A DNA stretch of 39,839 nt from JAGVLN01 sp964515755 (lineage in GTDB: Bacteria > Pseudomonadota > Alphaproteobacteria > Rickettsiales > JABSSG01), in NCBI GenBank assembly GCA_964515755.1, contig CAZEVK010000011.1, positions 1 through 39,839 of the forward strand, in the 5' to 3' direction. Positions 22,201 through 30,253 of the stretch are shown here, piece by piece. The notes under the pieces are model-generated. The model saw only the letters and a program-made list of their open reading frames with translations. It did not search any database and was not told the DNA's origin. Position numbers and translations under genes: made by a program. Each line of letters begins with the position of its first letter. Position 1 is the first letter of the stretch.

Positions 22201-24326
22201 TATTGATTAGTTCCTCCCGCTATGCCAAATCCACCATAAAGGTCAGCCGTGTCTTTAGGCTTAGGCGATACTTGAGTCTTGACTTCGATACCTGCCTCCG
22301 TCTTATCCTTGACAGTGATGAGCGTCTCTACGCCCTTGATACCTTGTTTCTGGGCCACGCCTAACAACGACTTGTTCTGCTCGAGAATGGCCCGTGATAC
22401 ACCTAGGTGATCCAAAGCTGTCTGGAGCGCTGTACGCTCGTAGTTCTCTTTACGGACCGCTTCACGCTCAGCCGCCGCCGCCGCTACGTTACGTTGCTCA
22501 CCAGTAAGCGATGATGGATCACCCGAGGCTAGCCCCAGGATCTTTCGATCGATCAGAGCCTTCTCTTCCTCGGTCTTGGCTCCTGATTCTTTAAGGACCT
22601 TCAACTGCTCATCTAGTCTATCGTTAACAGTCACCTGTGGTCTGTTCTCTTCAGCGTACTTTCGGAAGGCTGCGTTCTGGGCGTCAAAGATTGCGAAACC
22701 AGGATTCCCCGTACCACCTAAGCCGGGGTTACCGTTACGACTCCCATATTGACTATCACCGGGGTTACCTATATCAGAGTAGATATCTCGCAGGTTACCA
22801 CTAGGCACACGTTTCTCAAGTTCAAGCATATACTTGAGCTGATCCTGACGTGATGTGTCTGCGAAGCCGCGAAGTGCCTTGGCTCTTTGTCTAAGTTCGA
22901 GGGCACTGAGGTTATTATCCACCTGAGTGCTGAATAATTTGAGCTGATTCTGCTGGCGGAGCATACCTTCAAAGGTCTCACGGATATCAGCTCTTACGCC
23001 TTTCGTGTTTTCCCGTAAAGCCTGCATAGCCTTGTCTGCATCTAGAAACAAGGTTACGAAGGGATTTGACCCCGCAGAGCTTCTTTGGAGGTCTTCGAAG
23101 ATAGATTGTGTCTTCTTCTTGAACTCCTCGACCTTAGCTACGCCCTCTTTAACGAGCTCATCGATCTTCTCAGTGAGTGACTTAGCTAACGGGTTCCTAT
23201 CAGCGCTTAGAAGACTACGGTCGCCATTAACCTGATCCAAGAGAGCCCTAAGTTTGGGTACATCCTTCTTAGCTGCCTCGATGTCAGTCTGGAGTTGCTT
23301 CGATACTTGCGACGACCTCGCTTGGAAGTCAGTGCCCGCTGATGTCAAGAACTTTCGACTACTATCTGAGGCCTGTGAGATCAGGGCATCTAGTTTGAGG
23401 ATCTCCGACTGCTTCTGTTGGATCTCAGCGACGGGTAAAGCCTTACCCTGCGTGATGGCTTCTAGACCACCATAGCGTTGCAGTCTCTCCAGTTCACTCG
23501 CGGCGGCTGCTCTACGTCTCTCTAGAGCATCTCGACTGGCGCCTGCCGTATCCTGACCAAACTGTCTTTCCTGTTCTGCGAAGCCCCTTTGTTTATTGAA
23601 GTCATACTGGTCCTTCTTGATGTCAAAAAGGATCTTCTGCTGACGACCATATTCAATGGTGATCTTCTCTTCACTCTTGAGGCGTACGTTAGCCTCTTTC
23701 ACGATCGCAGCGGTGGCTAATGCTACAGCTCCTATAGCTGCCGCGCCTGCCGCTCCAATAGCTACCGTACTCGTTGTGAGTACGATCCCTGCTTGCTGAG
23801 CTAACTCTATGACCTGTTGAGCTTCATTGGCCCCGGGAATCCCAAGTTGCTGAGCTGCGTTGGTTACGTTACCCAATGCATTCGCACTCACAGGCTTACC
23901 CGCAATGTCAACACGACTCTGAGTCACGTTGCTCATTTTGCGTTGGAGGGCGTCTGCTCGCGCCGCTGTTTCAGCTAATCGTTGGTTGAGAGCATTCAGT
24001 GCCTTAGGGTCAACTGTCTTGGCTGCTTCAGTACGGATATCCCTTAACTCTTTCTGGAGAGCTTGGGCCTTTATGATAGTCTGGTTAGCTCCCGTCTGGT
24101 ATGACTGCCATAGACGACTTGAGCTCTGCTGACCTGCGGCTGATACGTTGGTGAGATCTTGAATGAGGCTCTTGAGCTTACCGGAGGTCTGATCCAGACC
24201 GTTGGCAAAACTAGATCCGACCTTCGCTCCTGCCTTATCTACATCCGCATATGTGGACTTCAATTTATCGGCATCAGCAAAGGCCTTCCTAGTGTCGACC
24301 TCAAATACTGTTCTTACCTCATTCAT
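22200..24326 (-). CDS. Tape measure protein
   Basis: A 708-residue protein, mostly long charged helices predicted as coiled coil, with one hydrophobic stretch (about 180-210, TSTVAIGAAGAAAIGAVALA) of the type that crosses the membrane during DNA injection. It directly follows the frameshifted G/GT genes, the invariant place of the siphophage tape measure, and its ATG overlaps the chaperone stop (ATGA). At about 0.15 nm per residue it would set a tail of roughly 105 nm. No lytic or peptidase domain is seen. Confidence 0.88.
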   Translation of the reverse strand: MNEVRTVFEVDTRKAFADADKLKSTYADVDKAGAKVGSSFANGLDQTSGKLKSLIQDLTNVSAAGQQSSSRLWQSYQTGANQTIIKAQALQKELRDIRTEAAKTVDPKALNALNQRLAETAARADALQRKMSNVTQSRVDIAGKPVSANALGNVTNAAQQLGIPGANEAQQVIELAQQAGIVLTTSTVAIGAAGAAAIGAVALATAAIVKEANVRLKSEEKITIEYGRQQKILFDIKKDQYDFNKQRGFAEQERQFGQDTAGASRDALERRRAAAASELERLQRYGGLEAITQGKALPVAEIQQKQSEILKLDALISQASDSSRKFLTSAGTDFQARSSQVSKQLQTDIEAAKKDVPKLRALLDQVNGDRSLLSADRNPLAKSLTEKIDELVKEGVAKVEEFKKKTQSIFEDLQRSSAGSNPFVTLFLDADKAMQALRENTKGVRADIRETFEGMLRQQNQLKLFSTQVDNNLSALELRQRAKALRGFADTSRQDQLKYMLELEKRVPSGNLRDIYSDIGNPGDSQYGSRNGNPGLGGTGNPGFAIFDAQNAAFRKYAEENRPQVTVNDRLDEQLKVLKESGAKTEEEKALIDRKILGLASGDPSSLTGEQRNVAAAAAEREAVRKENYERTALQTALDHLGVSRAILEQNKSLLGVAQKQGIKGVETLITVKDKTEAGIEVKTQVSPKPKDTADLYGGFGIAGGTNQ

Positions 24327-24688
24327 GTTGTTTCGCGACTTCTACCGCGTTCCTCAATGTATATGCCTAGGAGTATCGAATTGCGTAGCGTGATCTTATC
24401 AGGTCCGTAACCTTCAAGGCTAGATACTAGAAAGACCTTTTCGAGGGTGTTCTGGAAATCGAACTTGTAGTCTTCACCTAATTTAACCCCCACATACTCG
24501 CGCGCCTGCTTTTCAAACAATCGTTTCTGGTGTGCTCGTGGACACGTCGGACACATCTCAACACGTCTCACATCATACTTCTTCTCCGAGTTCGGACATT
24601 CGAAGGGGCAGTCAGCAAACGCAGCTGACAATGCCCCTACCGCTTTGATGTACTCAAAGTATTCCGAGACCAGAACTCGGAAGGCTAC
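24323..24688 (-). CDS. Tail assembly chaperone extension (T part of the G-T fusion)
   Basis: This frame has no good start of its own. It is open from the slippery site of the upstream gene down to the tape measure start, giving 121 residues after the shift (VAFRVLVSEYFEYIKAVGAL...). The fusion product of about 245 residues combines the G-like protein and this extension, as lambda gpGT does, to coat the tape measure and recruit tail tube subunits. It has CPFEC and CPTCP cysteine motifs that may bind zinc. Internal starts exist but are not needed. Confidence 0.8.
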   Translation of the reverse strand, partial: VAFRVLVSEYFEYIKAVGALSAAFADCPFECPNSEKKYDVRRVEMCPTCPRAHQKRLFEKQAREYVGVKLGEDYKFDFQNTLEKVFLVSSLEGYGPDKITLRNSILLGIYIEERGRSRETT

Positions 24689-24694
24689 AAAAAA
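24662..24694 (-). promoter_or_regulatory. Programmed -1 frameshift site with downstream hairpin
   Basis: In the minus transcript the zero frame reads AGT TTT TTG TAG, so the heptamer T TTT TTG (24688-24694) ends one codon before the stop. Five bases later a perfect 7-base-pair hairpin begins (TTCCGAG, 7-base loop, CTCGGAA; 24662-24682), the usual stimulatory element. Confidence 0.82.
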
Positions 24695-25059
24695 CTTACA
24701 TCAGGGGTTAGCTGATTCCTGTACGAGATGATCGTCGCCCGAATGATCCGCTCACTTTGGTTGGTACGCTCTTTGAAGAAGTCTCTGAGGGCTTCTAGAT
24801 ACGTTCCTTCACCAAGAGGTACCTCAATCGGTTTACCCGTGTCATCAACCCCATCCTGGTAAGTCGGCATTTCAGCTGACCATTGGCCGAGTGCATCGAG
24901 CATACAACGGTACTCTTTTTCGTACTGGTCTGAGTCCTCTTTGATCTCATTGTACCGTTGTGTGTAAAGAGTTTCATCCTCGAGGCTAATGACTCGAAGA
25001 TGAAAGGTGACTTTCGTGTTCTTATACCCCACTCTAAGTGAGATTGTTTCTGCTTGCAT
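24685..25059 (-). CDS. Tail assembly chaperone (G-like)
   Basis: A 124-residue protein from the ATG at 25057-25059 with a GGGAG site. The frame is open further upstream, but that part runs through the terminator hairpin. It is acidic and helical with an aromatic and charged middle (LYTQRYNEIKEDSDQYEKEY), like siphophage G proteins. It ends in the slippery sequence T TTT TTG before TAG, so a minority of ribosomes make the longer fusion. Lies between tail tube and tape measure genes. Confidence 0.83.
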   Translation of the reverse strand: MQAETISLRVGYKNTKVTFHLRVISLEDETLYTQRYNEIKEDSDQYEKEYRCMLDALGQWSAEMPTYQDGVDDTGKPIEVPLGEGTYLEALRDFFKERTNQSERIIRATIISYRNQLTPDVSFL

Positions 25060-25070
25060 TACTGTCTCCC

Positions 25071-25101
25071 GTTTTGAAAACAGAGGCTCTTGCGAGCCTC
25101 T
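25071..25101 (-). terminator. Terminator or attenuator after the tail tube gene
   Basis: In the minus transcript, AGAGGCTC-GCAA-GAGCCTCT forms an 8-base-pair stem (25082-25101), followed by GTTTTC. It lies upstream of the G-like gene and would reduce chaperone mRNA relative to tail tube mRNA. The rest of the gap (25102-25182) has two small hairpins (ATAGGT/ACCTAT and CTAAC/GTTAG) and no gene. Confidence 0.7.
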
Positions 25102-25182
25102 TACCATGCGCTATTTGCAAAGTTATCATAGGTATTTGCGCGTTTCACCTATGAAGACATACTAACATGAAGGTTAGCTGTT

Positions 25183-26478
25183 TTACGAATCAAGGAACGT
25201 CTCAGTCTGCCCAGTGTAAACGTCTGCCTTCACCGGAGCATTGACGCCATCTTTGAACGGATCGATCTCGATCTGGATGACACTCTTACGAAGCGTACCC
25301 GCGTTACCAAGTGGCGTGTTCTGGAACTTGACCTTGCCTTCAGGTACCAGTAACGATACGCGATGACCCGGCATACCCAAGTGCAGTTTAACATCCACAG
25401 GATCCTGCGTGCGCTCGTTCTGGGCCAGCGTGTACAACGCATCTACCTCTGATCCGAAGATCGAAGCTGTTAGGCTGTACGTAGGCTGATCAGCACGCTC
25501 GAGGTCCTGGATGTCAACTTCATCGAAGCCGTATGCCGAACTTTCATCCGTTGGGATGTTATCGTTCAACGGGAACGTCAACGTGTTGATGTCCGAGGTT
25601 TCCCAGTTACCATTGACCAACAGGCGGCAGTCTTCCGTCATCATTGGTTTGATGGTGACACAAGCCGGGATATCATACTCGGTTCGGATCTCAGGTTCCC
25701 AAGCGCCGATGTACGATGCCGAGAACTGGACTGGCTGTCTGCGGTTGAGTGTCGGCGTAACCGAATCACACGCAAAGCCCGAATACTTCTCAACACGGTC
25801 CTCAACATTATCCCATCCCAGGGCGAAGCTGATACGCTTCTTGACATCATCAGCGCTGCGGTACATAGCATGAAGTAGTTGTACTCCATTCGTCGTTGCT
25901 GAGACCGTAAGTCCACCGTCACCTACCATCAAAGGAAGGTTGGCTCTACCTAGACGACCTGTGTCAGGGAAGGTCAACGTGAATGGACTTGAAGCTCCCG
26001 TCACGACGAGATCACCCGGCTGGATGAATATCATCGATGCACCTGTAAGGATACGCTGAACGTCTGCCGCAGTAGCTAGCGCGGGGATCTCTTTGGAGAT
26101 CACGGTACGCCCTTCAAGTGAAGCTGTTACCTTACCTGCTGAAGCTACTGCAAGTGACTGTACCTCGTTAGCTGGTGTTCCTGTTGGTGCGTCTGCCGCG
26201 CTGAAGAAGTTCGCGTAGTGGAACGCCAGGATAGTGTCATCAACTTCCGTGTAATTGAAGGTCACACGTTTAGCCCGCGTACGGATAGTCTCTACGACCT
26301 TGTCGCGGTTGTTGCAATCATAGATCGGAGTGCGGACAATAACGTCCTCCATCACGATCTCACACTTGTGACGCTTATCGATATCTGCATCATCAAGTGG
26401 CGTATCCTTATCCACCTGAACTTTGCCGACTGACGAGAAGGCCACGAATCTGTTCAATAACCTCTGCGGTGTATTCAT
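25183..26478 (-). CDS. Major tail tube protein
   Basis: A 431-residue protein of alternating beta strands, MNTPQRLLNRFVAFSSVGKV, without membrane segments. Position just upstream of the G/GT chaperones and tape measure identifies it as the tail tube subunit; its length leaves room for an extra surface domain (about 95-200, rich in Ala, Thr and Gly). The following terminator fits a highly expressed structural gene. The site is AAGGAG. No sheath gene follows, supporting a non-contractile tail. Confidence 0.82.
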   Translation of the reverse strand: MNTPQRLLNRFVAFSSVGKVQVDKDTPLDDADIDKRHKCEIVMEDVIVRTPIYDCNNRDKVVETIRTRAKRVTFNYTEVDDTILAFHYANFFSAADAPTGTPANEVQSLAVASAGKVTASLEGRTVISKEIPALATAADVQRILTGASMIFIQPGDLVVTGASSPFTLTFPDTGRLGRANLPLMVGDGGLTVSATTNGVQLLHAMYRSADDVKKRISFALGWDNVEDRVEKYSGFACDSVTPTLNRRQPVQFSASYIGAWEPEIRTEYDIPACVTIKPMMTEDCRLLVNGNWETSDINTLTFPLNDNIPTDESSAYGFDEVDIQDLERADQPTYSLTASIFGSEVDALYTLAQNERTQDPVDVKLHLGMPGHRVSLLVPEGKVKFQNTPLGNAGTLRKSVIQIEIDPFKDGVNAPVKADVYTGQTETFLDS

Positions 26479-26487
26479 ACTCTCTCC

Positions 26488-26916
26488 TTAGCCCTTCTTA
26501 ACGGGGCGCTTGAACTGATCGGGGTAAGCCTTTCGCAAAAAGGCGGCATCGGGGTGGTAAAACCCAGCTAACTGTTCCTCACCTGAAGGAAGCTCGAAGC
26601 GACGATCTCCGTTGATACGAAGTGTTGGGACTTCATCAGCTGGCATCATGATCGTCTCTGTGACTTCACCAGTCTGTTTGTCCTTGAGGCGTTTCTTACC
26701 TACGTACTGGACGTTAGGTTCTTTCACTTCTTCTTCCACGGCGGGCTTTTCTTCTTCGGTTTCGCCTGACTCTTCTTTGACGACTTCGTCTGTTTCGTCG
26801 TTGATGTTTTCGGGCGTTTCGGTTTCATTGTCCGTTTCTTCATTTAACACCTCGTAGTCTTCTCTTCCGTCTTCAGCCTCCGTAGGCGGTAGATCATCAA
26901 CATTCTTCCTAGTCAT
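26488..26916 (-). CDS. Acidic hypothetical protein
   Basis: A 142-residue protein from the ATG at 26914-26916 with GGGAG nearby; a GTG three codons earlier is less likely. Residues about 10-70 are a disordered, strongly acidic stretch (many E, D, T). The C-terminal half has a small folded region (RFELPSGEEQLAGFYHPDAA) ending in RPVKKG. It sits between the tail terminator-like and tail tube genes, suggesting an assembly or capping role in tube formation; this is inference. Confidence 0.72.
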   Translation of the reverse strand: MTRKNVDDLPPTEAEDGREDYEVLNEETDNETETPENINDETDEVVKEESGETEEEKPAVEEEVKEPNVQYVGKKRLKDKQTGEVTETIMMPADEVPTLRINGDRRFELPSGEEQLAGFYHPDAAFLRKAYPDQFKRPVKKG

Positions 26917-26918
26917 AA

Positions 26919-27482
26919 TTAACACTCCCTTAACTGAATCTGGATACCCTCACGTAATACGATGAGGTAACCTACAACACCGGGAACAAATGGACACGGT
27001 ACATCAAAGTCTAACTCTTGCTGAACTACCAATGCGGTCATCTGTTGAATTGCGTACCTAGTATCATCTAGAACACCTAAGTTACGTGAGCCGTACACTT
27101 CCTCTTGCAGGTTGACTACGGCGGCGACGATGTCATCGTAATTCTTGAGGACGCGTTTCTTAAACGTGTCATTCTCGTCGACGCGCTCTCTGTCAGCCTG
27201 GACGAAGAATGTTAGGTCGTAGTTGTATGACTTGAGTGGCGAATCCTCAGGACCACCTACATCAGTCCAACCTTTGAATGCTACCCAGCAGGCCTTAACG
27301 TCGAGCTCGTCCATCTTATCCTGGGTATCCCGATCAGCTTCTACTGTATCAGGGTCACTCGCTAGGAAGTCACGTTTGTCGACAAACTTCATCGGTGACG
27401 GGATCGTACGAAAGCCTGTTTGGGTTTCGATGACCGTGGTCAGCTCTTGAAGCATTAAGTTTTGGTCTGCCGATGTGATCAT
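26919..27482 (-). CDS. Tail terminator-like protein
   Basis: A 187-residue protein of mixed alpha/beta composition. Its ATG overlaps the stop of the HK97-gp10-like gene (ATGA). In siphophage gene order the tail terminator lies between gp10-type connector and tail tube genes, and the size fits. The sequence (TQTGFRTIPSPMKFVD, YNYDLTFFVQADRERVDEND) agrees with the small fold that caps the tube and joins the head, but I cannot confirm the family by motif. Confidence 0.55.
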   Translation of the reverse strand: MITSADQNLMLQELTTVIETQTGFRTIPSPMKFVDKRDFLASDPDTVEADRDTQDKMDELDVKACWVAFKGWTDVGGPEDSPLKSYNYDLTFFVQADRERVDENDTFKKRVLKNYDDIVAAVVNLQEEVYGSRNLGVLDDTRYAIQQMTALVVQQELDFDVPCPFVPGVVGYLIVLREGIQIQLREC

Positions 27483-27931
27483 TTACCTGCTAACTCTTTC
27501 GCCATCCTCGCGTTCTCCTCTTGGAGATCCGTGGTTATAAATTTGTTCAGTACACCGTCTTTCATGATCGGTCTGTTGAGTTTCGGTCGTTCTAAGAACT
27601 TACCGTAAGGTGCTTGACCGTCGTCGACATAAACCTCATGAGCTGTTGGTGACATCTTTCGATCTTTGACCGACCGCGTCAGATTCATTGTATCTGGTGC
27701 AGGTGGATCGCCCTTGATCGAAGCTCTATGTGATCGGGTGAACCCAGCCGCGTTACCTTTGAAGCGTGGCTCGTACAGTCTGCCCTTCGCTTGAGTCTGG
27801 ATCATCGTGTTGACCACGAGTGTCTTGAATCTCTTGCCTATACGAGTCAAGCCACGTGATATCACGCCGTCACGTTTTGCTTTATCAAAGATCGGGTCTA
27901 CGAAGTTCAGAGATACGATTCTGAGTGGCAT
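27479..27931 (-). CDS. HK97 gp10-like head-tail connector protein
   Basis: A 150-residue protein. The start at 27929-27931 follows the upstream stop as TAAGATG; the frame is open further but lies inside the previous gene. The key pattern of the HK97-gp10 family is present: HRASIKGDPPAPDTMNLTRS (about 69-88), then VYVDDGQAPYGKFLERPK and RPIMKDGVLN. Members form the ring between head and tail tube. It is basic overall. Confidence 0.8.
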   Translation of the reverse strand: MPLRIVSLNFVDPIFDKAKRDGVISRGLTRIGKRFKTLVVNTMIQTQAKGRLYEPRFKGNAAGFTRSHRASIKGDPPAPDTMNLTRSVKDRKMSPTAHEVYVDDGQAPYGKFLERPKLNRPIMKDGVLNKFITTDLQEENARMAKELAGK

Positions 27932-27932
27932 C

Positions 27933-28160
27933 TTAACTGTAGGGGTAATTACCCACTGATTTCCAATAGAATCTCTGTACTGTCTCTCTACGGCGGGCCA
28001 ACTGATTAGCACGTTTCTGCCCACCCTTTCCGGCTGCCAGTAACTTGGACATGGCTGAATCGATCTTCTTAATAGCCTTTCTAGAACGCAAGGTTACGGG
28101 TGATTTCGATCGGCGTGTATAAGCCCTTGCCCTAGATGATGCGCGTACGAATACTGGCAT
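27933..28160 (-). CDS. Small basic protein, MPxFV family copy 5
   Basis: A 75-residue, very basic protein starting MPVFVRASSRARAYTRRSK. The first 16 residues match the signature (M-P-x-F-V-K/R, an arginine four residues on, then x-A-Y-x-R) seen at the start of four other small proteins in this block. The rest is Lys/Arg-rich helix (AIKKIDSAMSKLL). Site AAGGAG. It is coupled to the gp10-like gene. Virion, DNA-binding or assembly role is possible; no function is known to me. Confidence 0.75.
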   Translation of the reverse strand: MPVFVRASSRARAYTRRSKSPVTLRSRKAIKKIDSAMSKLLAAGKGGQKRANQLARRRETVQRFYWKSVGNYPYS

Positions 28161-28170
28161 GTGAGTCTCC

Positions 28171-28560
28171 TTAAACTATTGTAAACCTAGACGCACCCAT
28201 TCGCGTCCCGTAAATCTTCCAATCACTATTATTACCCGAAGGTGGTGTAACGTCACGTTGATCTGGATCTATTGTGAACACATCCATCTTGTCGTTGATT
28301 GGTGTGCCATATGCGAAATGACTGCACCGCTCAACTAGGTCTTTGAAGTCAGGGTCGGCTGTGCTTACCTTAGCTACCATCTGAGCCCTGAAATCATTCC
28401 ACGTTACCAACCAACCTGAAGTCACTTCCATTAGGACGTTGTACTGGCTGGTGTTCGGCTTGGACTCAAGTAAGAACAAGCGCTCATCTTCGAATAGAAG
28501 GTCCCGCTTGATGTCCTTACCGACGGCCTTAATGCCGATGATCGTGTCTCTGAGTCCCAT
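28171..28560 (-). CDS. Hypothetical connector-region protein
   Basis: A 129-residue protein beginning MGLRDTIIGIKAVGKDIKRD, then an acidic and aromatic middle, ending GTRMGASRFTIV. Its ATG overlaps the stop of the preceding MPxFV gene (TAATG). Size and place between capsid and tail genes fit a head-completion or stopper protein, but no motif confirms it. Confidence 0.7.
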   Translation of the reverse strand: MGLRDTIIGIKAVGKDIKRDLLFEDERLFLLESKPNTSQYNVLMEVTSGWLVTWNDFRAQMVAKVSTADPDFKDLVERCSHFAYGTPINDKMDVFTIDPDQRDVTPPSGNNSDWKIYGTRMGASRFTIV

Positions 28561-28805
28561 TAAGATAAATGTTGAATGTGGTTTATACCAGCACGCATCT
28601 TGTTCTGCAACTGTTTGATCCTCTTAGCTACATCCGAATATTTACCATGCCGAAATACGGTGACGTGTGTTCCTTTTCGGGTAGTAAGTCTGAAGGCGTG
28701 TCCTCCGTAACCCTTACTGCCTCCTCCGCCTACTGCGGGTTCAATTCGACTGTAACCTCTGACACGTGTCTTACCTCTCTGGTAAGCTTTTACAAATACT
28801 GGCAT
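28560..28805 (-). CDS. Small basic protein, MPxFV family copy 4
   Basis: An 81-residue protein starting MPVFVKAYQRGKTRVRGYSR, with the repeated N-terminal signature in full. A glycine-rich stretch (GGGGSKGYGG, about 26-35) leads to a beta-type segment (FRLTTRKGTHVTVFRHGKY) and a C-terminal helix (RIKQLQNKM). GGAGG site. Interleaved with connector genes like its relatives. Function unknown. Confidence 0.78.
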   Translation of the reverse strand: MPVFVKAYQRGKTRVRGYSRIEPAVGGGGSKGYGGHAFRLTTRKGTHVTVFRHGKYSDVAKRIKQLQNKMRAGINHIQHLS

Positions 28806-28852
28806 AATAATTAACCTCCAACCAATGTCGCTGCCGACGGCGTAATCAGGCG

Positions 28853-29149
28853 TTACCCATACATTAACTTGCGATATAGGTTGGAGTTAGAAAACAATTT
28901 ATTGTTTTTACCCCGAAGAAATTTGGATTCAAGGTCACGTCTATATTGACGCGCGTGATGTAAGTTAGCTGAAATCGCGGCTTTTGCTCTAGATACTTGT
29001 GAGCTCGATTTTGCCCTACTCATACGCGTAAAACTATCCCCGGCCCTAGTTCTGTGAAGTGAAACCCCTGCAATAGATGACCCGCGGTCCCTACCTTGAC
29101 GAACATAGGCCTTGGCTCTCCGACTTGCTCTTACAAATACTTGTCCCAT
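28853..29149 (-). CDS. Small basic protein, MPxFV family copy 3
   Basis: A 98-residue, strongly basic protein starting MGQVFVRASRRAKAYVRQG. The signature is present with GQ in place of P. The following part is Ser/Arg-rich, then helical (SRAKAAISANLHHARQYRRD). It has a GGAGGAG site, and its ATG overlaps the upstream stop as TAATG. Possibly a minor virion or DNA-binding protein; not assigned. Confidence 0.76.
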   Translation of the reverse strand: MGQVFVRASRRAKAYVRQGRDRGSSIAGVSLHRTRAGDSFTRMSRAKSSSQVSRAKAAISANLHHARQYRRDLESKFLRGKNNKLFSNSNLYRKLMYG

Positions 29150-29622
29150 TACATTCTCCTCCGACGTTCACGTTCCGACATGTAGTTTTCGTCCCAACAT
29201 CTTTCAGCTCTGTATGAGCCTACTGCGTTTGAGGTGTAACTCTTACCTCGACGAATGATCCCGTTAGATCCCATCTCTTCTGGCCATGTATACAACTTGG
29301 TGAAGATGATGGCGACATATTCAAAGTAGCGACTGTTCTCCTCGAAGAAGATCGCATCTGAACCACCTTGAAGCTTTGCTGCGGATCCCCAACTGAATGA
29401 GGTCATCTTATCTAGGGCGGCTCCAATCTCAGCGCAGGTCTGTTTACCATTACCCGTATCATCGAGTGCTTCTAGGTCTGTACGGTAAGCGTACGAATAT
29501 TTGGTCTCCAGGTGTTTGAAGTACTTCCTGAAGGCGGTGATGATAGAGTCGATATCCTTGGCCTTTAATTTGCCACTCTCAAGTCGACCTGCTCCTGTTG
29601 TGATTTCTGCTTCAGTGAACAT
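29149..29622 (-). CDS. Hypothetical head-tail connector-region protein
   Basis: A 157-residue protein, MFTEAEITTGAGRLESGKLK, helical in the first half (IDSIITAFRKYFKHLETKY), with an Arg-rich end (SERERRRRM). It sits between two MPxFV-type genes. Position after the capsid genes suggests an adaptor-type connector protein, but the sequence does not show a known family. Confidence 0.7.
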   Translation of the reverse strand: MFTEAEITTGAGRLESGKLKAKDIDSIITAFRKYFKHLETKYSYAYRTDLEALDDTGNGKQTCAEIGAALDKMTSFSWGSAAKLQGGSDAIFFEENSRYFEYVAIIFTKLYTWPEEMGSNGIIRRGKSYTSNAVGSYRAERCWDENYMSERERRRRM

Positions 29623-29625
29623 TGG

Positions 29626-30009
29626 TTAACCCTTCATCTTACCCTTCATCATCATGAACGACGCGGCACGTATGTTAGCCTCGGTGATCGCCTGTGACTT
29701 CTTCTTACCCCCTTCGAGTGTATACATCACTGATGTGGGTATGTAGTTCGTCTCCTGACGACCACGAGCACGTCGACCTTTATTAGCCTTGTCGATCAGC
29801 ACCTTTCGTATGGACGCCAGATTCTTCTCGGCACGTTCTAGACGTGTGTAGGCGCCAGAGACACCCGCGTGATTCGCTTTCTCGTGTCGACGTACGGCAG
29901 CCTTAGCATTCAAGAAGCCACGGATCGCACTTACTCGAGTCGACGCTCGTACAGAGGTCAACTTACCCGATTTAGTCTTGCGCATGTGGCTCTTTACAAA
30001 TGTTGGCAT
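29626..30009 (-). CDS. Small basic protein, MPxFV family copy 2
   Basis: A 127-residue protein from the ATG at 30007-30009, MPTFVKSHMRKTKSGKLTSV, followed by VRASTR. This is the longest member: the signature is followed by a Lys/Arg-rich coiled-coil-like helix (about 45-95) and a C-terminal part with YIPTSVMYTLEGGKKKS. The frame is open a little further upstream but lacks a site there; GAGAGG precedes the chosen ATG. Function unknown. Confidence 0.76.
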   Translation of the reverse strand: MPTFVKSHMRKTKSGKLTSVRASTRVSAIRGFLNAKAAVRRHEKANHAGVSGAYTRLERAEKNLASIRKVLIDKANKGRRARGRQETNYIPTSVMYTLEGGKKKSQAITEANIRAASFMMMKGKMKG

Positions 30010-30011
30010 CG

Positions 30012-30167
30012 TTAACCTCTCTTTCTGTATGCCTGGATCTTCCAAGCTCTCTCACGGGCCGCCTTTGCTTTCTCGGTCTTCAGCTTACGCAGCTTGGGGG
30101 TATCAGGTCTTTGGTAAGCCCTGACTTGTTTACCCTTACGCATGTGCTGTTTGACGAATATCGGCAT
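30012..30167 (-). CDS. Small basic protein, MPxFV family copy 1
   Basis: A 51-residue protein, MPIFVKQHMRKGKQVRAYQR, the most compact member: beyond the signature only a Lys/Arg-rich helix remains (RKLKTEKAKAARERAWKI). A GAAGGAGAGAG stretch lies upstream. It almost abuts copy 2, whose first ten residues it matches closely, suggesting tandem duplication. Confidence 0.75.
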   Translation of the reverse strand: MPIFVKQHMRKGKQVRAYQRPDTPKLRKLKTEKAKAARERAWKIQAYRKRG

Positions 30168-30209
30168 GATTAAAACTCTCTCCTTCGCTAACCTATGAAT
30201 CCGAAATAA

Positions 30210-30253
30210 AAGCTTGTCAAATCGCGGTTCTTTTCGCAAGAATCAAGCTGTTA
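30210..30253 (-). repeat. 44-base repeat, copy 2
   Basis: Matches 12871-12914 at about 37 of 44 positions and, like it, begins in the minus transcript with the stop codon of the upstream gene. In RNA, AGCTTG near the stop and CAAGCT at the far end can pair, and TTTTATTT follows, so this copy may act as a terminator. Confidence 0.65.

Noticed and set aside
26919..27482. Tail sheath or contractile-tail component
   Set aside because: No sheath-sized gene lies next to the tube gene, and the gene order is that of a non-contractile tail.
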